Source: Lolium rigidum
Taxonomy: Eukaryota > Streptophyta > Magnoliopsida > Poales > Poaceae
NCBI RefSeq assembly: GCF_022539505.1
Contig: NC_061508.1
Coordinates: 68,333,754 to 68,397,753, forward strand
DNA: 64,000 nucleotides
Direction: 5' to 3'
Shown here: positions 1 to 13,430 of the stretch, piece by piece
How positions within the stretch are numbered: position 1 is the first letter of the stretch
How the letters are laid out: every line of letters begins with the position of its first letter
Program-made: the position numbers and the translations under genes
The notes under the pieces: generated by a model
Databases searched by the model: none
Told to the model about the DNA's origin: nothing
What the model saw: the letters and a program-made list of their open reading frames with translations, nothing else

Positions 1-35
1 GTAAAACTATACAAAGATGAGGCGAAGCGGCCGGT

Positions 36-290
36 ATGAGTATTCCCGAGTACTTAAGCCGCATCGATGCGGAATTCCTGTTCAAGGGTGATGATGTCCA
101 AATAGCATACCAAGTACAAGTACGGGCAACCTCTTGTCGAGCCGAGGAGTTGCCTAATCTATCAACACAACTGATAAGACTGCATAATTGGTACATGGAT
201 GCATGTAAGGATGGTAAGAACTGGATCATGGTGGCAATCACAGATGACCACTACGGGCGATGGAACGGCATGAGCAGTCGTTGTCAGTAG
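36..290 (+). pseudogene. Fragment of a grass transposon-associated protein
   Basis: An 84-codon open stretch that resembles the segment found upstream of Ulp1-like proteases in many grass transposon proteins; the recognisable part is around LIRLHNWYMDACKDGKNW followed by ITDDHY. The reading frame has no plausible promoter or upstream exon in view and ends where the 923-bp direct repeat begins, so it is a truncated remnant. Family recognition is from memory of grass CACTA/MULE-type proteins and is tentative; the protein has no assignable catalytic motif. Confidence 0.35.
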
Positions 291-1182
291 CTTGGCATGT
301 GATGCAAGAAAATTTGAAGATCAAATACCCATAGAGGTAAGCTGAGTACTTAATTCAATGGCGCACTGTCCGACTAAGATGCACATTCGGCCCATCGATG
401 CTGCCTGCAGCGTCGACCGCAACCCCACCTCCCTCCGCCAAAGGCCGCTCGGTATGCTAACGACTCAGCCGGCCGACCACGGCGCCAGCGATTCTACCAG
501 CCAGCCACGACGGATACGAGGAGAACCAGAGCGCGCGAGCACGCCCGCCACTCGCCACCGGGTTCACCCACCGCTCTCGTCGCCTGGTACGCGGTAATCA
601 CAGCAAAATTTTCCCCACGAATCCACGATCTACCAGGGGCAGCGGTTGGAAAGAATTGCCTCACCGACGTCGATGATGGTGGAGAGGAAGCCCGTAGATG
701 ACGGACTCGCCATGGGAACTCCGCTCGAGCTCGTGGATGCGTCCGTCACTCCGTCGTCCATCGGGAAGTGCCCCGCGCGCAGCTCCCCACGGGGCATGCC
801 GCGCAGGCCGACTGGAATTCAAGACCGCCAGCGAGGAAGATGAAGGAAGTGGACTAGGGGAGCTCGGATTGCCGTACAGTATGAGGAAAAGGTGCAGAGT
901 CGCCCGGATCTCCGCGGCGGCGGCGGGAACCAGAGGTCGCCGGTCGAGCTAGGAGAGGCGTGCGGGGGCGGTTTCTGGACTGAGTTGAGTGGGAAGTAAA
1001 CAATTGGATCTCCCACGATAAAAAAAAAAGAACTACTCGCCCAAAAATATTACATCGCGGTGTATTTTTCTTACTGTAAGCACGGATGGTTGGCTGGGCC
1101 AATCGAGCCGCACCGAAGCACATCAGGCTGGCTGGGCCGATCGACCGGGGTGTAGAATAAGTTATTCTACACCCAGGGGTTC
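260..1182. repeat. Direct repeat copy A (923 bp)
   Basis: Nearly identical to 5746-6669, beginning at the shared ATGGAACGGCATGAGCAG and ending inside the arm of a foldback element at CACCCAGGGGTTC. A few single-base indels separate the copies, so the duplication is recent. It lacks the usual LTR signs (no CA end and no PBS after it), so a segmental duplication is more likely than an LTR pair. Confidence 0.85.
665..797 (-). other. Candidate first coding exon (copy A)
   Basis: On the minus strand an ATG at 797 opens a frame starting MPRGELRAGHFP and running about 44 codons, Ser/Thr-rich, to a good splice donor (TCG|GTGAGG) at 664/665. The same exon exists in the second repeat copy. No downstream exon was recognised and no family assigned. 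The strong donor and conservation between copies support a real exon, but it could be a chance open frame in GC-rich DNA. Confidence 0.3.
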
Positions 1183-1222
1183 GCTATTTGACTCCCTGGG
1201 GGCAGAATATTATTCTGCACCC
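1148..1222. mobile_element. Short foldback element, chimeric arms
   Basis: Imperfect palindrome that begins GGGTGTAGAATAAG and ends ATTATTCTGCACCC, with no (TA)n core. Its left arm matches the element at 6635 and its right arm matches the one at 13792, so it looks like a recombinant of two related foldback elements. Confidence 0.55.
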
Positions 1223-1229
1223 TACCAAC

Positions 1230-4200
1230 CAGCCGCTCGAGCGATCCCGCGCGGAGCGCCACCGGCTCACGCGCAACAGCCCGGCCGGCCGCACTCACCA
1301 GGCGTCGTAGGAAATGTGGTATGCGACATAAGATTCCTGCACCCAATCGATCAGCCCGCAACACGTGCTGCGCTTCGTATGCATGCCACGTAATTTAGCT
1401 GAGACAAGTTACTTCAGAAGTTAGGAACTTATGTGCATGTGACGTAAGAAAATGTGGTAAGATAAGAAACGGCGTGAGACATTCAGCCAGACCAGCGTAA
1501 TCTTTTTGATGGCATATTCTGAAGTGGAACGAGATAGATTTGGTTGCAAGAATTGACGGCCTGATTGATTACGCATTCATTCGAAAATCATGTTGTAAGA
1601 AGGTTTAATGTGCCGGCAAAATCACGGTAGAACCGAGTACGCCATAAAATCAAGACCCCATTAACTGTCGTGCATTCAAAGTCATGAAACTTAAGAACTC
1701 CGATAGATATAGTATGAACATAATACACATAATATATGTCTTTACCAAGTAATTACATATGAAGGCTACTGTATACACAATCCAAATCAGTGATAATTGC
1801 TAATGCATGAGCCGTGTTAGACCTGGACAAAAGAAACTATATAATGTCAGACGATGTTAACTTCGTATCACTTGCCCAGTTGCCCACGAACGACTTCTTT
1901 CATATCAGCGGATGCAGCTGCACAAAATGGAACTCATTTAATGCTCAACAGAGGGGAAGATACGAAGTATACAGTGGATCAAATACGAAGGGTAAAACTA
2001 TGAAACATAAGATTGCACCATGTAAGAATACTATGCAGTCTGTGCTGCGAAGTTTACAGAAGAGGCAGAATCAAAACCCAATAATCAAGTTGAGAGAGAT
2101 GCTGTGAGTTATGCTATTCATTATGCACTGCTGAGAAATAGAACTAGTTCCTAAACTAATCCTCAAGCCCTGCCATATACTATCAGGCACAGTGTGTTTC
2201 CTTTATTTTAATTTTACACGTATGACTGGACCTCACATGCTAGAAAATGAGTGGTCCAAAGAAATCTTTTATTATGCCGCAGCAATTAAGTTTACAGCGA
2301 TGTAAACGCAAATTATCACTCAATTACTGCATGAAGAAAAAATGATCCAAAATGCATACCCAATTCAAATAGGTGTTCAAAATCTGAAGAAAGTTGGATA
2401 ACATGCTTAACCAAGGTGAACTGATTGATGCTCTGCAACATGTATACTACAAGTTTTCCCCCCAATGCCCCATCTAGCATCCACTCAATTTCCAGTCAAT
2501 TTGACAAGCTAAATAAAACAGAAAGCATTGTACACCATACAGTACATTTACCAGGTTATAAGAAAAGAGTGGGCAGCTACTGTACCTTAAGTCGAAGGCC
2601 ACCAGGCCCACCAGCATGCTCTGCCCACCGTGAAAGGACCCACAACTGGTTGCACATCATCATAGTCAGGGTAGCATCGAGATCAACAAGAAGATAATTA
2701 TACTAGTTTGTCATCCTTCTCCTGTAAAACAATCTCCAGATTTCCCAGGCCTCCCAAACATGTTATAAATTGTTGATCAGTTCATGAAGACCATAGATAT
2801 AGTAGTAATTTCTGAATTAATGAAATCTTATTTATCCCGACATATGAGAAATTGCAGAGCCTACCAAAGATCAGCTCAGTCTTGAAGAATGAAGATATGG
2901 CGCATACCCTTGTATATCAGTATCCGTGTTGACCATCTTTCTAATGTTACAAATCCATTGTACATAACTAAATTTTTTTCGGTGGTGATATTTGCCAAAA
3001 GTAACTCGAAATGGTATATAGCAAAGGGACTACATGAAGAGATACGCATATTAGAAAATAAGGATGTAAAACCAAGGGGAGACATATGAGAAGCTATACT
3101 AGATAGAACAACATGTATTCCCAGCTGCTGATCTATTGCACAAATGACAAAAAAAGAAACGGACAAATAGCATAATAAAATTACTACAAGGGAGAAGAGA
3201 AGGTTGCAGCTTCTTTGGAAGAGACGCTGAGAGATGCCGAGATTGCAGCTACTGCTAGCCTGCTGCTGCAACCGCCCACGCGGATTTCATAAATAATAAT
3301 ACCAATTCTTATTTTGATTTGGTACATTCACATAGAACCTAGCATGCCCACTAGCACTAGATTGGAGATACCATTGCAGCCAACAACTAAGAAATTATTA
3401 TGCATAAATACTTATCTCGAGCTTTATTTGTTACAGCAACAAAAATTATGGCGAGTAAAACTGGAATATTGAACACAAGAGAGCTTTCATCCCTTATTAG
3501 AGCTTTCATGCATCTCTTAATCTCTACGTGTATGTTATATGTAGCATCTGTAATGTGCTATATGCAATGGTAAAATAAACTGCAATACTAATTCCAGAAA
3601 GTAACTGGAGCAGAAAATAAGTACTACAACTACGACGAACTACATAATACAGTCTGAAGTAACCTACATTACATGAAATGTCTCTCAACTAAAATGATAA
3701 ACATAGGAGATTTGTACAGTTTCAAGCTGCACCAAATGGTCTGCAAAATACTTGGCATTTTAGCTATGACAATTACGAGATTAGGAGAGCAAACACCATT
3801 CCAACAAGGACCATCAGAATCGATGTCACCAAGCAGATCACCAATTTACCCACACGTTATAATATGAATTATAGATAAGCAATGCTGGCAATGTTTATGA
3901 TTAATCCATGTTTAACTATTTCTATGGAAGAGTTGCAAATGAGCATAATTGGCAAATGTGAATAAAAATGTTTTTTAATGTTAGATAAGAAAAAACTCTG
4001 TCCTCACAGACAGGTTGGATCTCTCATCGCTTGCTGGAATTAAACACTGCACCGAGGAGATATCAACCTGACGATATAATAGGATACCCAACTCAATTGT
4101 GAACCAAAAATGTTGCACAATGGAGACCAGCACTTAATCATCCAAATTGGTAGAAATGGGGCGGTACTCGAAGAGTACCGGAAGAAAATAAAGAAGCAGC

Positions 4201-5745
4201 CAATGTCAATCACCCGTTGCGTACCACCGAAATCAGCAAGGGAGCACACCGGCGCAGCTACAAGATAATATTTTTCTTGGAAATTACATCTCAAAAAGCT
4301 ACCTCTCTCCACGGTTGGGATGATTAAAATCACAAACAAAATTACGGCGCAGCTCTGATAGCCCAAACAATAATTACGGTTCTGCAAACTGCTAACAGTG
4401 ACCAACAAGCTCACAGAAAGAAGGAAATCAGCAGGTTAAGCCTTGTAATAAAATATATCAGATGTTACAGCTGACAAAATAGACCCGGTTAAGTCCAGGA
4501 GTGATGCATAATACCATTAGCTCGGTAGATCTAATCCATAAATCAGGTCAGATGACCATATGGCAATATGCGTGATATGTACAACATAGAAAGCATGACC
4601 CTAGTTATTTGTCTGTATGGTTGAGCAATCAGAGAAAATTAACAACATATGTTTGTTTCAACAATGTGGTATTCCATTTCAGTAATAAATGGTTGATGCA
4701 ACTATTATATTTTGGGAGCAACTAATGCAGACCATGATTAGAACTATTGTCAGCTAGCAAACCAGAGGCGCAAGGGCCACATAACTACTCCATGTAATTA
4801 GCTTAAACAGAAAATATCGCCAAGCAGAACATACAGAGCAGGCAAGAAAACAGAATTGTCGAATTCAAAGGTGGACCATTCACAGATAGATGTAAATTGA
4901 TCTCAGCTGTCCTCTGATGCCATCATATATTGCTACTGCATGATACTGTTACTATCAGCACCTGATATAGGAAATTTGCATGAGGTTACTATTGACAAAT
5001 GAAAGCAACTGAGGTTAACTATGTCATAGTACCACCTAAGCCACTTGACATCAGAACTGATTGCTTGAGTGAGTCTCAAATTATCTTACGACAGGTTATG
5101 GAGTTATTCCTGAGCAGCTTGTGCAAGTTTTTCATTTATCTATAACTACTTGGAAGGGGCCCCAGGCCATGTGTGCTTATCGTTGATGTACTAACCTCGT
5201 AAGTAGAAAAGTATGTGGACAATCCACCCCCTAATCTATTTATCTATGTAACATCATAAATGGGTGGGTGTTATCTATACCATCCCTAATCTGTGTAACA
5301 TTACAAATGCATGCAAGAGCTCCTACGGATGTGTGGAGAATACGTAAAAAATGTCAAGGCTTGGTGTTTAATGCAGAAACATTAATTAGCCTAGCTTTGC
5401 GTAGCGGCAAATAGATATTTTTGTATTGAAAGTGATCTTCCACGAGTAATAGGCAAGGCACTGAAAGAACTTATAACTCACTTACGTCAAATTGAGCTAC
5501 TACTAGAGTACTAGTGATGCCAAATACGCTAGCGATTAACTGATAACAGATTCATCTTCCCTGCTCTAATCCTCACTTCCATGATGAATTGCTAAATGCA
5601 AATCTCTGTTCGACAAAGAATGCATAAACACCTGAACTAATCTACCCTTCACGCATGTTCAAACAACAAACAATACTCGTCAGGCAAAACAAATAATTTG
5701 TAGCGAGGCATGAATCCTGCAGTTAAAGCAATGCACAACAGAGCA
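1230..5745. other. Non-coding interval between the direct repeats
   Basis: About 4.5 kb of AT-rich DNA with only short open frames such as 1814-2107, none recognisable. It contains one arm of an inverted duplication (3290-3466 and 4115-4332). If the candidate exon at 6153-6286 on the minus strand is real, this stretch would hold its introns and later exons, but I could not identify any. Confidence 0.5.
3290..4332. repeat. Inverted duplication, left arm
   Basis: Blocks 3290-3466 and 4115-4332 match, in reverse complement and the same relative order, 9425-9605 and 9203-9385. Shared landmarks are ACCTAGCATGCCCACTAGCA and CATCCAAATTGGT. The left arm has about 640 bp of extra sequence between the blocks where the right arm has about 40 bp. 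Divergence is visibly higher than in the 923-bp direct repeat, so this duplication is older. Confidence 0.7.
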
Positions 5746-6152
5746 ATGGAACGGCATGAGCAGTCGTTGTCAGTAGCTTGGCATGTGATGCAAGAAAATT
5801 TGAAGATCAAATACCCATAGAGGTAAGCTGAGTACTTAATTCAATGGCGCACTGTCCGACTAAGATGCACATTCGGCCCATCGATGCCTGCTCGCAGCGT
5901 CGACCGCAACCCCACCTCCCTCCGCCAAAGGCCGCTCGGTATGCTAACGACTCAGCCGGCCGACCACGGCGCCAGCGATTCTACCAGCCAGCCACGACGG
6001 ATACGAGGAGAACCAGAGCGCGCAGAGCACGCCCGCCACTCGCCACCGGGTTCACCCACCGCTCTCGTCGCCTGGTACGCGGTAATCACAGCAAAATTTT
6101 CCCCACGAATCCACGATCTACCAGGGGCAGCGGTTGGAAAGAATTGCCTCAC

Positions 6153-6286
6153 CGAGCGTCGATGATGGTGGAGAGGAAGCCCGTAGATGACGGACTCGCC
6201 ATGGGAACTCCGCTCGAGCTCGTGGATGCGTCCGTCACTCCGTCGTCTACCGGGAAGTGCCCCGCGCGCAGCTCCCCACGGGGCAT
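6153..6286 (-). other. Candidate first coding exon (copy B)
   Basis: Counterpart of 665-797: minus-strand ATG at 6286, frame MPRGELRAGHFP, with a GTGAGG donor at its end. It is one base longer than copy A, so at most one of the two keeps the ancestral exon phase. A GC-rich block starting about 7.0 kb on the other strand would make this a head-to-head arrangement. Confidence 0.3.
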
Positions 6287-6634
6287 GCCGCGCGAGCCGA
6301 CCGGAATTCAAGACCGCCGGCGAGGAAGATGAAGGAAGTGGACTAGGGGAGCTCGGATTGCCGTACGGTATGAGGAAAAGGTGCAGAGTCGCCGGATCTC
6401 CGCGGCGGCGGCGGGAACCGTAGGTCGCCGGTCGAGCTAGGAGAGGCGTGCGGGGCGGTTTGCGGACTGAGTTGAGTGGGAAGTAAACAATTGGATCTCC
6501 CACGATAAAAAAAAAAGAACTACTCGCCCAAAAATATTACATCGCGGTGTATTTTTCTTACTGTAAGCATGGATGGTTGGCTGGGCCAATCGAGCCGCAC
6601 CGAAGCACATCAGGCTGGCTGGGCCGATCGACCG

Positions 6635-6838
<204 letters not shown>

Positions 6839-8590
6839 GGTCTATCCACGAGCCAGTTTCCACCGAACCTGGTGCGGTCCGACCTCCCACCCTTTCTCGT
6901 TTTCTTTTTACATCGCCGGTTTTATTGCCCGGTCGTGGGCTATACGGAAGCCCACCACGAGCCTGCCGATATTGTTTTCTCATGGGTCAACGCACGAGCG
7001 GTTTTGGGAGCGAGAGAAAGTGGAACGGAGTCTCGCCGCCCATGGAGCTCACCGGCGCAGCTTCCCTTCGGCGATCCATGGCGTCGATGTACCCGGTGGT
7101 CCCGAGAGAGAGGAGGAGGCGGATGCCGGTAAAGGTATCTTGCGTCGGCCGTGGAGGTCCACGTCAACCTCAGGTACTACGAGGCGGCGCCACGGAAAGC
7201 GATGCAGCGGTGGTGAGGGACCATTACCAAGCTCCAGGCTATGGGCCTCGTCGCTGGGTACGCACGCAAGGAGAAGGCTCTCTTGGTGACCCCTCTCCAT
7301 CCCACCTCACCTATCGCTGTTCATGCTTCGGAATTTCAGATTAATCACGAGCATGATTTACAGAGGGTGGTTTGGAATCCCGACGGCTTCAGGCGAGCGG
7401 CGAGTGGTCCCGGGCCTCGGTCGCCGTGGATACTGACCCTCAGCGACGGGAGGGGTTGCGGCCGGCGCTAGTGGTTCCATTCGTGCTGTCACTGTTCTAC
7501 ACGGGAGAAGAAGATGCTGTCCCGGCCGGCCTCCACCTCCCAAGACGAGCATGTACCTCTGGCCGCTATCCACCCTTAGGAGTCAACAAGCCACCCTGGT
7601 ACGTAATTCTCACACGAATTTGATTGCCCACTTCCCAATCCATCTTCATTACATGTGTATTTGTTCAAAGTACCATGTGTATTCTTCAGTACCGCTCCCA
7701 AATCTCGGGTCACTTCCATATGCATTACATCACAGTAGTTGTTGGTTTTTATTACCTAAACATTCATGGATCTGCAAATTGGAGTTTGTCTTCAATTACA
7801 ATGAGGTGGGCTTGTTACTGATCCTCACCCAGCCTGTCAGTCTTCGCAGAACTTTTGGTCTAATCTGCCATCAAACTTGGAGTGATCCTATATAATAGGA
7901 TTTTTTTTGTTCATTATGGTTATCGCTTGTTAATTTCTGTAGCATAAACAAGATGAGAATGTGCTATTTTGGTGTAATCATGCGATGCTAACTAGGCAGA
8001 TAAGAATGTGCTATTCAGTGACGTTACTGTCACCAGGTGTTTCTTGTAATGTGTGAGCGGGCATTGCTGTTATAGCTGTGAATCTGTTATATACTTTGGG
8101 AGAAATCTGGGATAAAGGAAGATGTTGCTTATGGATTCATTTACTAGTTAGTTCTGATGAGAATTCTTGCTTGTGCCAAGCACGTAGGTTTCCAGATTCC
8201 TTTTTTGTGCCTGACAAGTTATAAATTTTCAGGAATCTGACAATAAATGGGGGGACGGAAGAATATGTATGCATAGGACTTAGATACAAAGAGCAAGTAT
8301 CTAGCGGCAATGTTTGCGCAGATGAGAAATGTCAGTTGTTCGTATTCATGCTGTACCTAGACTGGTGGCACTTGAGGTGAGCTCAAGCCTGAATCCAGTT
8401 GTTTGTATTCCTTTTTTAGTGCAGGATTTTTTGCACTTTTTAATTTAGGTTCCGTGTTCTAATATTGATGATTGATATGGTGGATTAGAACTCTGCAAGT
8501 TACAATTGAGGGACTACCATAATTGCAATTCTGAGTCATCATGTGTAGGTAGCTTCAGTTGCAAGACTTCATGTTTCTTCTCTTGGTTAG
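6839..8590. other. GC-rich then AT-rich flank, possible promoter and 5' region
   Basis: 6.84-7.6 kb is GC-rich, with overlapping open frames in several phases as in a plant 5' UTR or CpG-rich first exon. One frame begins at 7078 ([17 protein letters not shown]) and meets a GTAAAG donor near 7130. After 7.6 kb the sequence is AT-rich and intron-like. No family recognised. Confidence 0.3.
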
Positions 8591-8722
8591 ATCACTTGGT
8601 CAACATATCCTCCCTGGCCACCGGTGGAACGACCTCGAGCCCTGCTGTCTGCGGCTGACCCAGCACTGCTCCGTCCGCCCCCACTGCCCCGCATCAGCTA
8701 CTTGGTGGGCTTAGATGGCAAG
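8591..8722 (+). other. Candidate internal exon (44 codons)
   Basis: An open 132-nt stretch bounded by ...GGTTAG on the left and GGCAAG|GTTTGT on the right, exactly 44 codons, GC-rich against AT-rich flanks. The encoded peptide is Pro/Leu-rich (for example ALLSAADPALLRPPPLPR), faintly reminiscent of plant F-box proteins. No neighbouring exon could be joined with confidence, so this is a candidate only. Confidence 0.3.
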
Positions 8723-9202
8723 GTTTGTTGCTGTTGTTATTTACTTATCCCATCAGTATTTTTTGGCTGAAACCATACTCCGTTTAGGTAGAATTTGTGA
8801 ACCTATTAGTCTACAGCCTATGGTACTCACTTTATAGGGTAAATTAGCTGATTTAGAATTTGTTCTACAACGACCTGAGAAGCTCATTTTTACATGACGC
8901 CGGTTAGTAGTGTCTCACAGCGTCGAAGTTTCAAACAGGTTTAATCAGAATGAATACTGAAATTTATGACGAGTTGCATTATGAATCATGTTCTTGCTGG
9001 TCAAACTAATGTTCGTACTTGATTTGAGTTGACCATCTTTTGGTTAAAACCACAATCCTTTTATGTTTCATATTTTTGCAATTGGTACCATCAATTAGGG
9101 CTCCTTCATTACTGATGGTTATGTTTTCAGTCACATTTTTCTGGATATTTTGTTATTATGTGGCATCAGAGCTGCGTCGTAATTATTGTTTGTGATTTAA
9201 AT

Positions 9203-9605
9203 CATCCCAACTGTGGTGAGAGGCTGCTTCCGAGATGTAATTTCCATTTTTTCATCATGTAGCTGCGTCAGTGTGCTTCCTTGCTGATTTCAGTGTTACG
9301 TAACCCTTGATTTGCGCTGGCTACTGTATTTTCCCGCGGTATTCTTCAGCACCGCCCTATTTCAACCAATTTGGATGAGTAAGTGCCTGTCTTTTCTTTC
9401 CCATTGTTCATCATTTCTGGTTCGCAATTGTTCAGTTTTACTCGCCATAATATTGTTGCTGTAAAAAATGAAGCTTGTGATAGTTTTTTTTTTTTGCATA
9501 ATTTCTTATTTGTTTGCTGCAATGGTATCTCCAACCTAGTGCTAGTGGGCATGCTAGGTTCTGTGCAAAAGTACATAATTAAAATATGAATTGTTATTAT
9601 TATAT
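9203..9605. repeat. Inverted duplication, right arm
   Basis: Blocks 9203-9385 and 9425-9605 are reverse-complement matches to 4115-4332 and 3290-3466. The region is AT-rich with no open frame of note. Confidence 0.7.
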
Positions 9606-11771
9606 GCGTACTGGTTTGGAATTCAAATCCTTTTGCAAACCTGAATTTTTATTTACGATAATCCTTCAACATGAGATTTTTATTTTGTTGCTTTTTTTCA
9701 TTACAGAGCAATGAGACTTACAGGCAACAATTAACACTCGTGAAATTTTCATTTGTTACTTTTTTTTCATTACAGAGCAATGCTGATGATACTGGACATG
9801 TGACCCAATCTTTGGGAGGTGTCTCAACAACTTTGAAATGCTGGGCTCCAAAAGACGGCGGCCGGGAATAAGGTAGAGAGAGCGTGGTTATTTAAATGAA
9901 TATAGTCATATTTTATATGCTGTACGATTTCTAATTGTTTCTTTGCATCTTTTGACTTGTATAATTTGCAGCTCCCCTATTTGCATTCTCCTGCGTTTGA
10001 CGAGACGCCAAATCATCATACACATGGCACTGAAATCTTGGCACATTAGCAGGAGAGCCTCCAGCTGTTGTTTGACAGAGTCGAGGTAGTTGTGCCCTTT
10101 TTCTTAATCGTATGTTCAACATTTTTACACACTCGTAGACTTGAGGGCATTGATTTCTTCTTGCCCTTGTTGTACATGTCGACAACATAGCTGAAAACTT
10201 TTCTTTTAAGTTCGTCCCTGTCTTGCATAGCTTTCTCATATAAACTAAAATATGCAAAGTCCCCGCTAGATAATTCCTGTGGATCATTCAGAAAAAAGTT
10301 CCAGCGCCACTACGATGGCGAAGAGAGTCGGCTTCGTTGTAGCATTGAACTGGTAATTTCAGACAATCAAATAAATTCCATATGATGTTATTCTTTCTGT
10401 CTTGCACTTTCTCATCGAAAGCTTGTGTGCTGCAGACAAAGGAGAACCAGTATAGAGCTGAAGATCTCTCCCACCTCATCTTCCATGATTTGAAAGAAAT
10501 CAGGCCTTCACCTGATTCTCTGGAGAAGTTAAGGCCCATGTTAACCCATCTGTAAAAAAATTGCAAAATTGCTTTGAAGCTCCACTTGTGCATCCTCTCC
10601 CAAAAACAAAGTTGCACTTATGTATATAGCCGAATATTTCTATTCTAGTGCCCACGTGCATGTAATGTTTTTGCTTATGAATGTGTGTTTTTATTGGTGT
10701 CGTCCAACCAAACATATCCTGAAATATCTGTGGTGCTTCAATGATGCTTGGCTTGTATGCTACCTTCTGTAATTCAACATGTTTTATGTCCACTGTGTAC
10801 GATTTTTTTATGTGGTCTGCCCTTTATGTGTAACAATATTTTATCTTCGGAAGTTATCTGTTTTGCATTGGATCTCATATTTCTTATGTTGGTCACTAAA
10901 AATATTCTAGACACCGAAGTTTTCTTTAAAACTGAAGACTACCTGATGCTTCCATATAATTTTGTTTTCTGGGAATAATTTAGGGTGCGGTGATGGACCT
11001 ATGAATGCACCAGAATAAAATCTTCAGGTGAAGTGGAGGAGTGTGGAAGCTCCCAGGAAATCTATAGTGTGAATCGATGGAACTGAATTTTGTGCCCCTG
11101 TCCCTGTATTTTCGTGACTTGTATAAGCTCTGGCAAAGCAACTATAGTTAGCTTAGTGGTTACCAGAAGTATATGCGTCGATGCATACATTTGATCGGCA
11201 TATATGTCCTGAAATTTTGAGCTTTATTCAAAAGATGTCAGCTTGTAAAAATAGTGCTCGTTTTTTCTTCACTTGATAGACTTGTCACATGGACAAACCT
11301 ATATATCATGGTTTCTCTAATTGAATGTATTTCACTCACAATGTAATCTCTATGCCACATTTCTTACATCGGCTACCAAATTTCTTATGTCCATGGATAA
11401 TCAAGTTAAAGTAGTTATAGTGATTCATCCTCACATGTTAGTGGCCTCTTGGAATCACACAAACACCCCATCATGGGTATCTGCGGTTTTCTTCTCATAA
11501 ATCTTAGAGAGCACACTCTTGAAATGAACTCCCAGTACCTAAGCATACTGGTTAGGTTCCTAAGATCATTTAAGAGTCAGAAAAATTCACATTAATTATA
11601 CTGAATGTGCAAGAACTACAAAAATTCACTGCCACACTTCCCACAAGCTCTTATGCGCAACTTTTCCCCATGTGCGCCGATGATTGGTGTCACTCCATGT
11701 TCAGTTCTTGAACCCTTTGGTGGGGCTTTAAAAATGATTGCAGAATGGTGATCTTGATCACAATAGGCTGG

Positions 11772-12122
11772 CTAATGTTGCTCCGGCATCTCATCAGCAG
11801 GAGTTTCTTGTAGCTGCATTTTAAGTTCCTTGAAGACGGTCATGGTTCTTTCATAGGCTGCGGTTGATCTGTTCCCCGCTGGAATAGCTGTATAAACTTC
11901 TCCAAGCATGTTCGTATAGGCTACTGTTGGGTTCTCAGTGGCCATTGATCCAGTTGAGCAGCCGGCGATTGAAGTTCTAGTGCCATGGCTTGGAGTTGGA
12001 GTGAGGAAGCATGGACGCATAAGCGCACTGTTGGGCACAACAATGTTTTTCAGAGAATCTGATGTGTCATCAGGTGCTTGCCGGCGGAAATTTGGAGAGG
12101 AGTCCATGATAGAATCCTGCAA
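11772..12122 (-). other. Unrecognised open frame, 116 codons
   Basis: Minus-strand frame starting MQDSIMDSSPNFRRQAPDD, with an acidic/Gln-rich end (QLQETPADEMPEQH). Composition is protein-like rather than random for this AT-rich interval, and it could be a last exon. No homology recognised; no promoter or upstream exon identified. Confidence 0.2.
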
Positions 12123-12640
12123 TTCATTTTCCAGCAGAACATAAGATTGTTGGCCAAAGGTTCATCTACACTGTCTCGTAAGAAATGCTCCATGCTTAAA
12201 TTCTTTTTTTAATATTACAGTTGTCATCATGGAGAAATCATCATATTCGTGTCGTTGATTTACACAATAAAACATTTACTACTTTGGACACCTCGTTTAA
12301 TAGCATATGAGGCCCAGGCATATTCCACAAAGGAGTAGAAACACACTTGGACTGAAAGTATATGGTAGTGCCTTAGTTAGTTCAGGAACTAGTGCCATTT
12401 CAGAAAATCAACATTGCATTGTAAGTAGCAAGACCTACCAAATCTCTTTGAACATGATCAGCGGTAGGGTTGCCAACGCGGGTCCCGCAATATCCTGCAA
12501 AAGGCCATGCTTAGTTCAAACTGTGCTACGGTCCTTGACATAACTCTGAACAAAGTGTCCTAATCGGAATAGAACCCACCCCACTTTCCCTCCCGCATGC
12601 AGCCCTAATCAGCGTGTTATGATTATCCTCTTATCTGAAC

Positions 12641-12892
12641 CTCATAGACTAGTTCCCCTACTTGTATCCTGGCTCTACAAATTTTACCTAGAGGCGGTCT
12701 GTGCAGCATAAAAGATAAGGAAATATTACATAACACAATACCACAGACTCGTTATTATAATTACAGCTCATAGACTAGTTCCCCTACTTGTATCCTGGCT
12801 CTACAAATTTTACCTAGAGGCGGTCTGTGCAGCATAAAAGATAAGGAAATATTACATAACACAATACCACAGACTCGTTATCATAATTACAG
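12641..12892. repeat. Tandem duplication, 2 x 126 bp
   Basis: Two adjacent copies (12641-12766 and 12767-12892) starting CTCATAGACTAGTTCCCC. The only difference I see is T versus C in GTTA(T/C)AATTACAG, so the duplication is very recent or an assembly duplication. Confidence 0.9.
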
Positions 12893-13405
12893 ATTACAGA
12901 AGGGAACCAAAACAGAATTAATGACTCCATGAACAGGGTATTTGCATCAATCATGAGAATACGAAATTCAATCATCAGATGACAGTGTTTCACATAGTCA
13001 CTTTTTTAAACGATAGGTACTGCAGGGTTAATATCATTTGCTAACACATGTTCGGATTGTATCAAAGAAACCTCAACAAAATAGTTGAAGAGTAATATGA
13101 GATGAAAATTAGATCAGTGCAAACTTTACCTCCGTTTGAAAATAGTGCCCAAAATTGATTTCAGATGATCACTGAGGCGCGCCGCGCGTGGCGTTTCCGG
13201 TACTTGTTATGCGCTCGGAGGTGTATCGCCGGTGTCTCAGCGTTGGCAGCTGGTCCGATCGCCGGTGTGGAGAGAGAGGATTTAAGACGAGAAGGGAAGA
13301 GGGGAGACGTGAGGCTCGTAGTTTTTTTAGTGGCCCCCGTGATAACCACCGGAGACCCAGGATCCGCAGTTGTCGCGCATGGAGCTGACCAGCATTTGCC
13401 TGGTC

Positions 13406-13430
13406 GGGGGGGGGGGGGGGGGGGGGGGGG
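13406..13430. repeat. Homopolymer G25
   Basis: Uninterrupted run of 25 G within GC-rich DNA. Length is unreliable in any sequencing technology. Confidence 0.95.

Noticed and set aside
5952..6503. 183-codon minus-strand open frame as a gene
   Set aside because: The two repeat copies differ by frame-changing indels across it and the first copy does not keep the frame; it looks like a GC-rich shadow. Only the short exon 6153-6286 is retained as a candidate.
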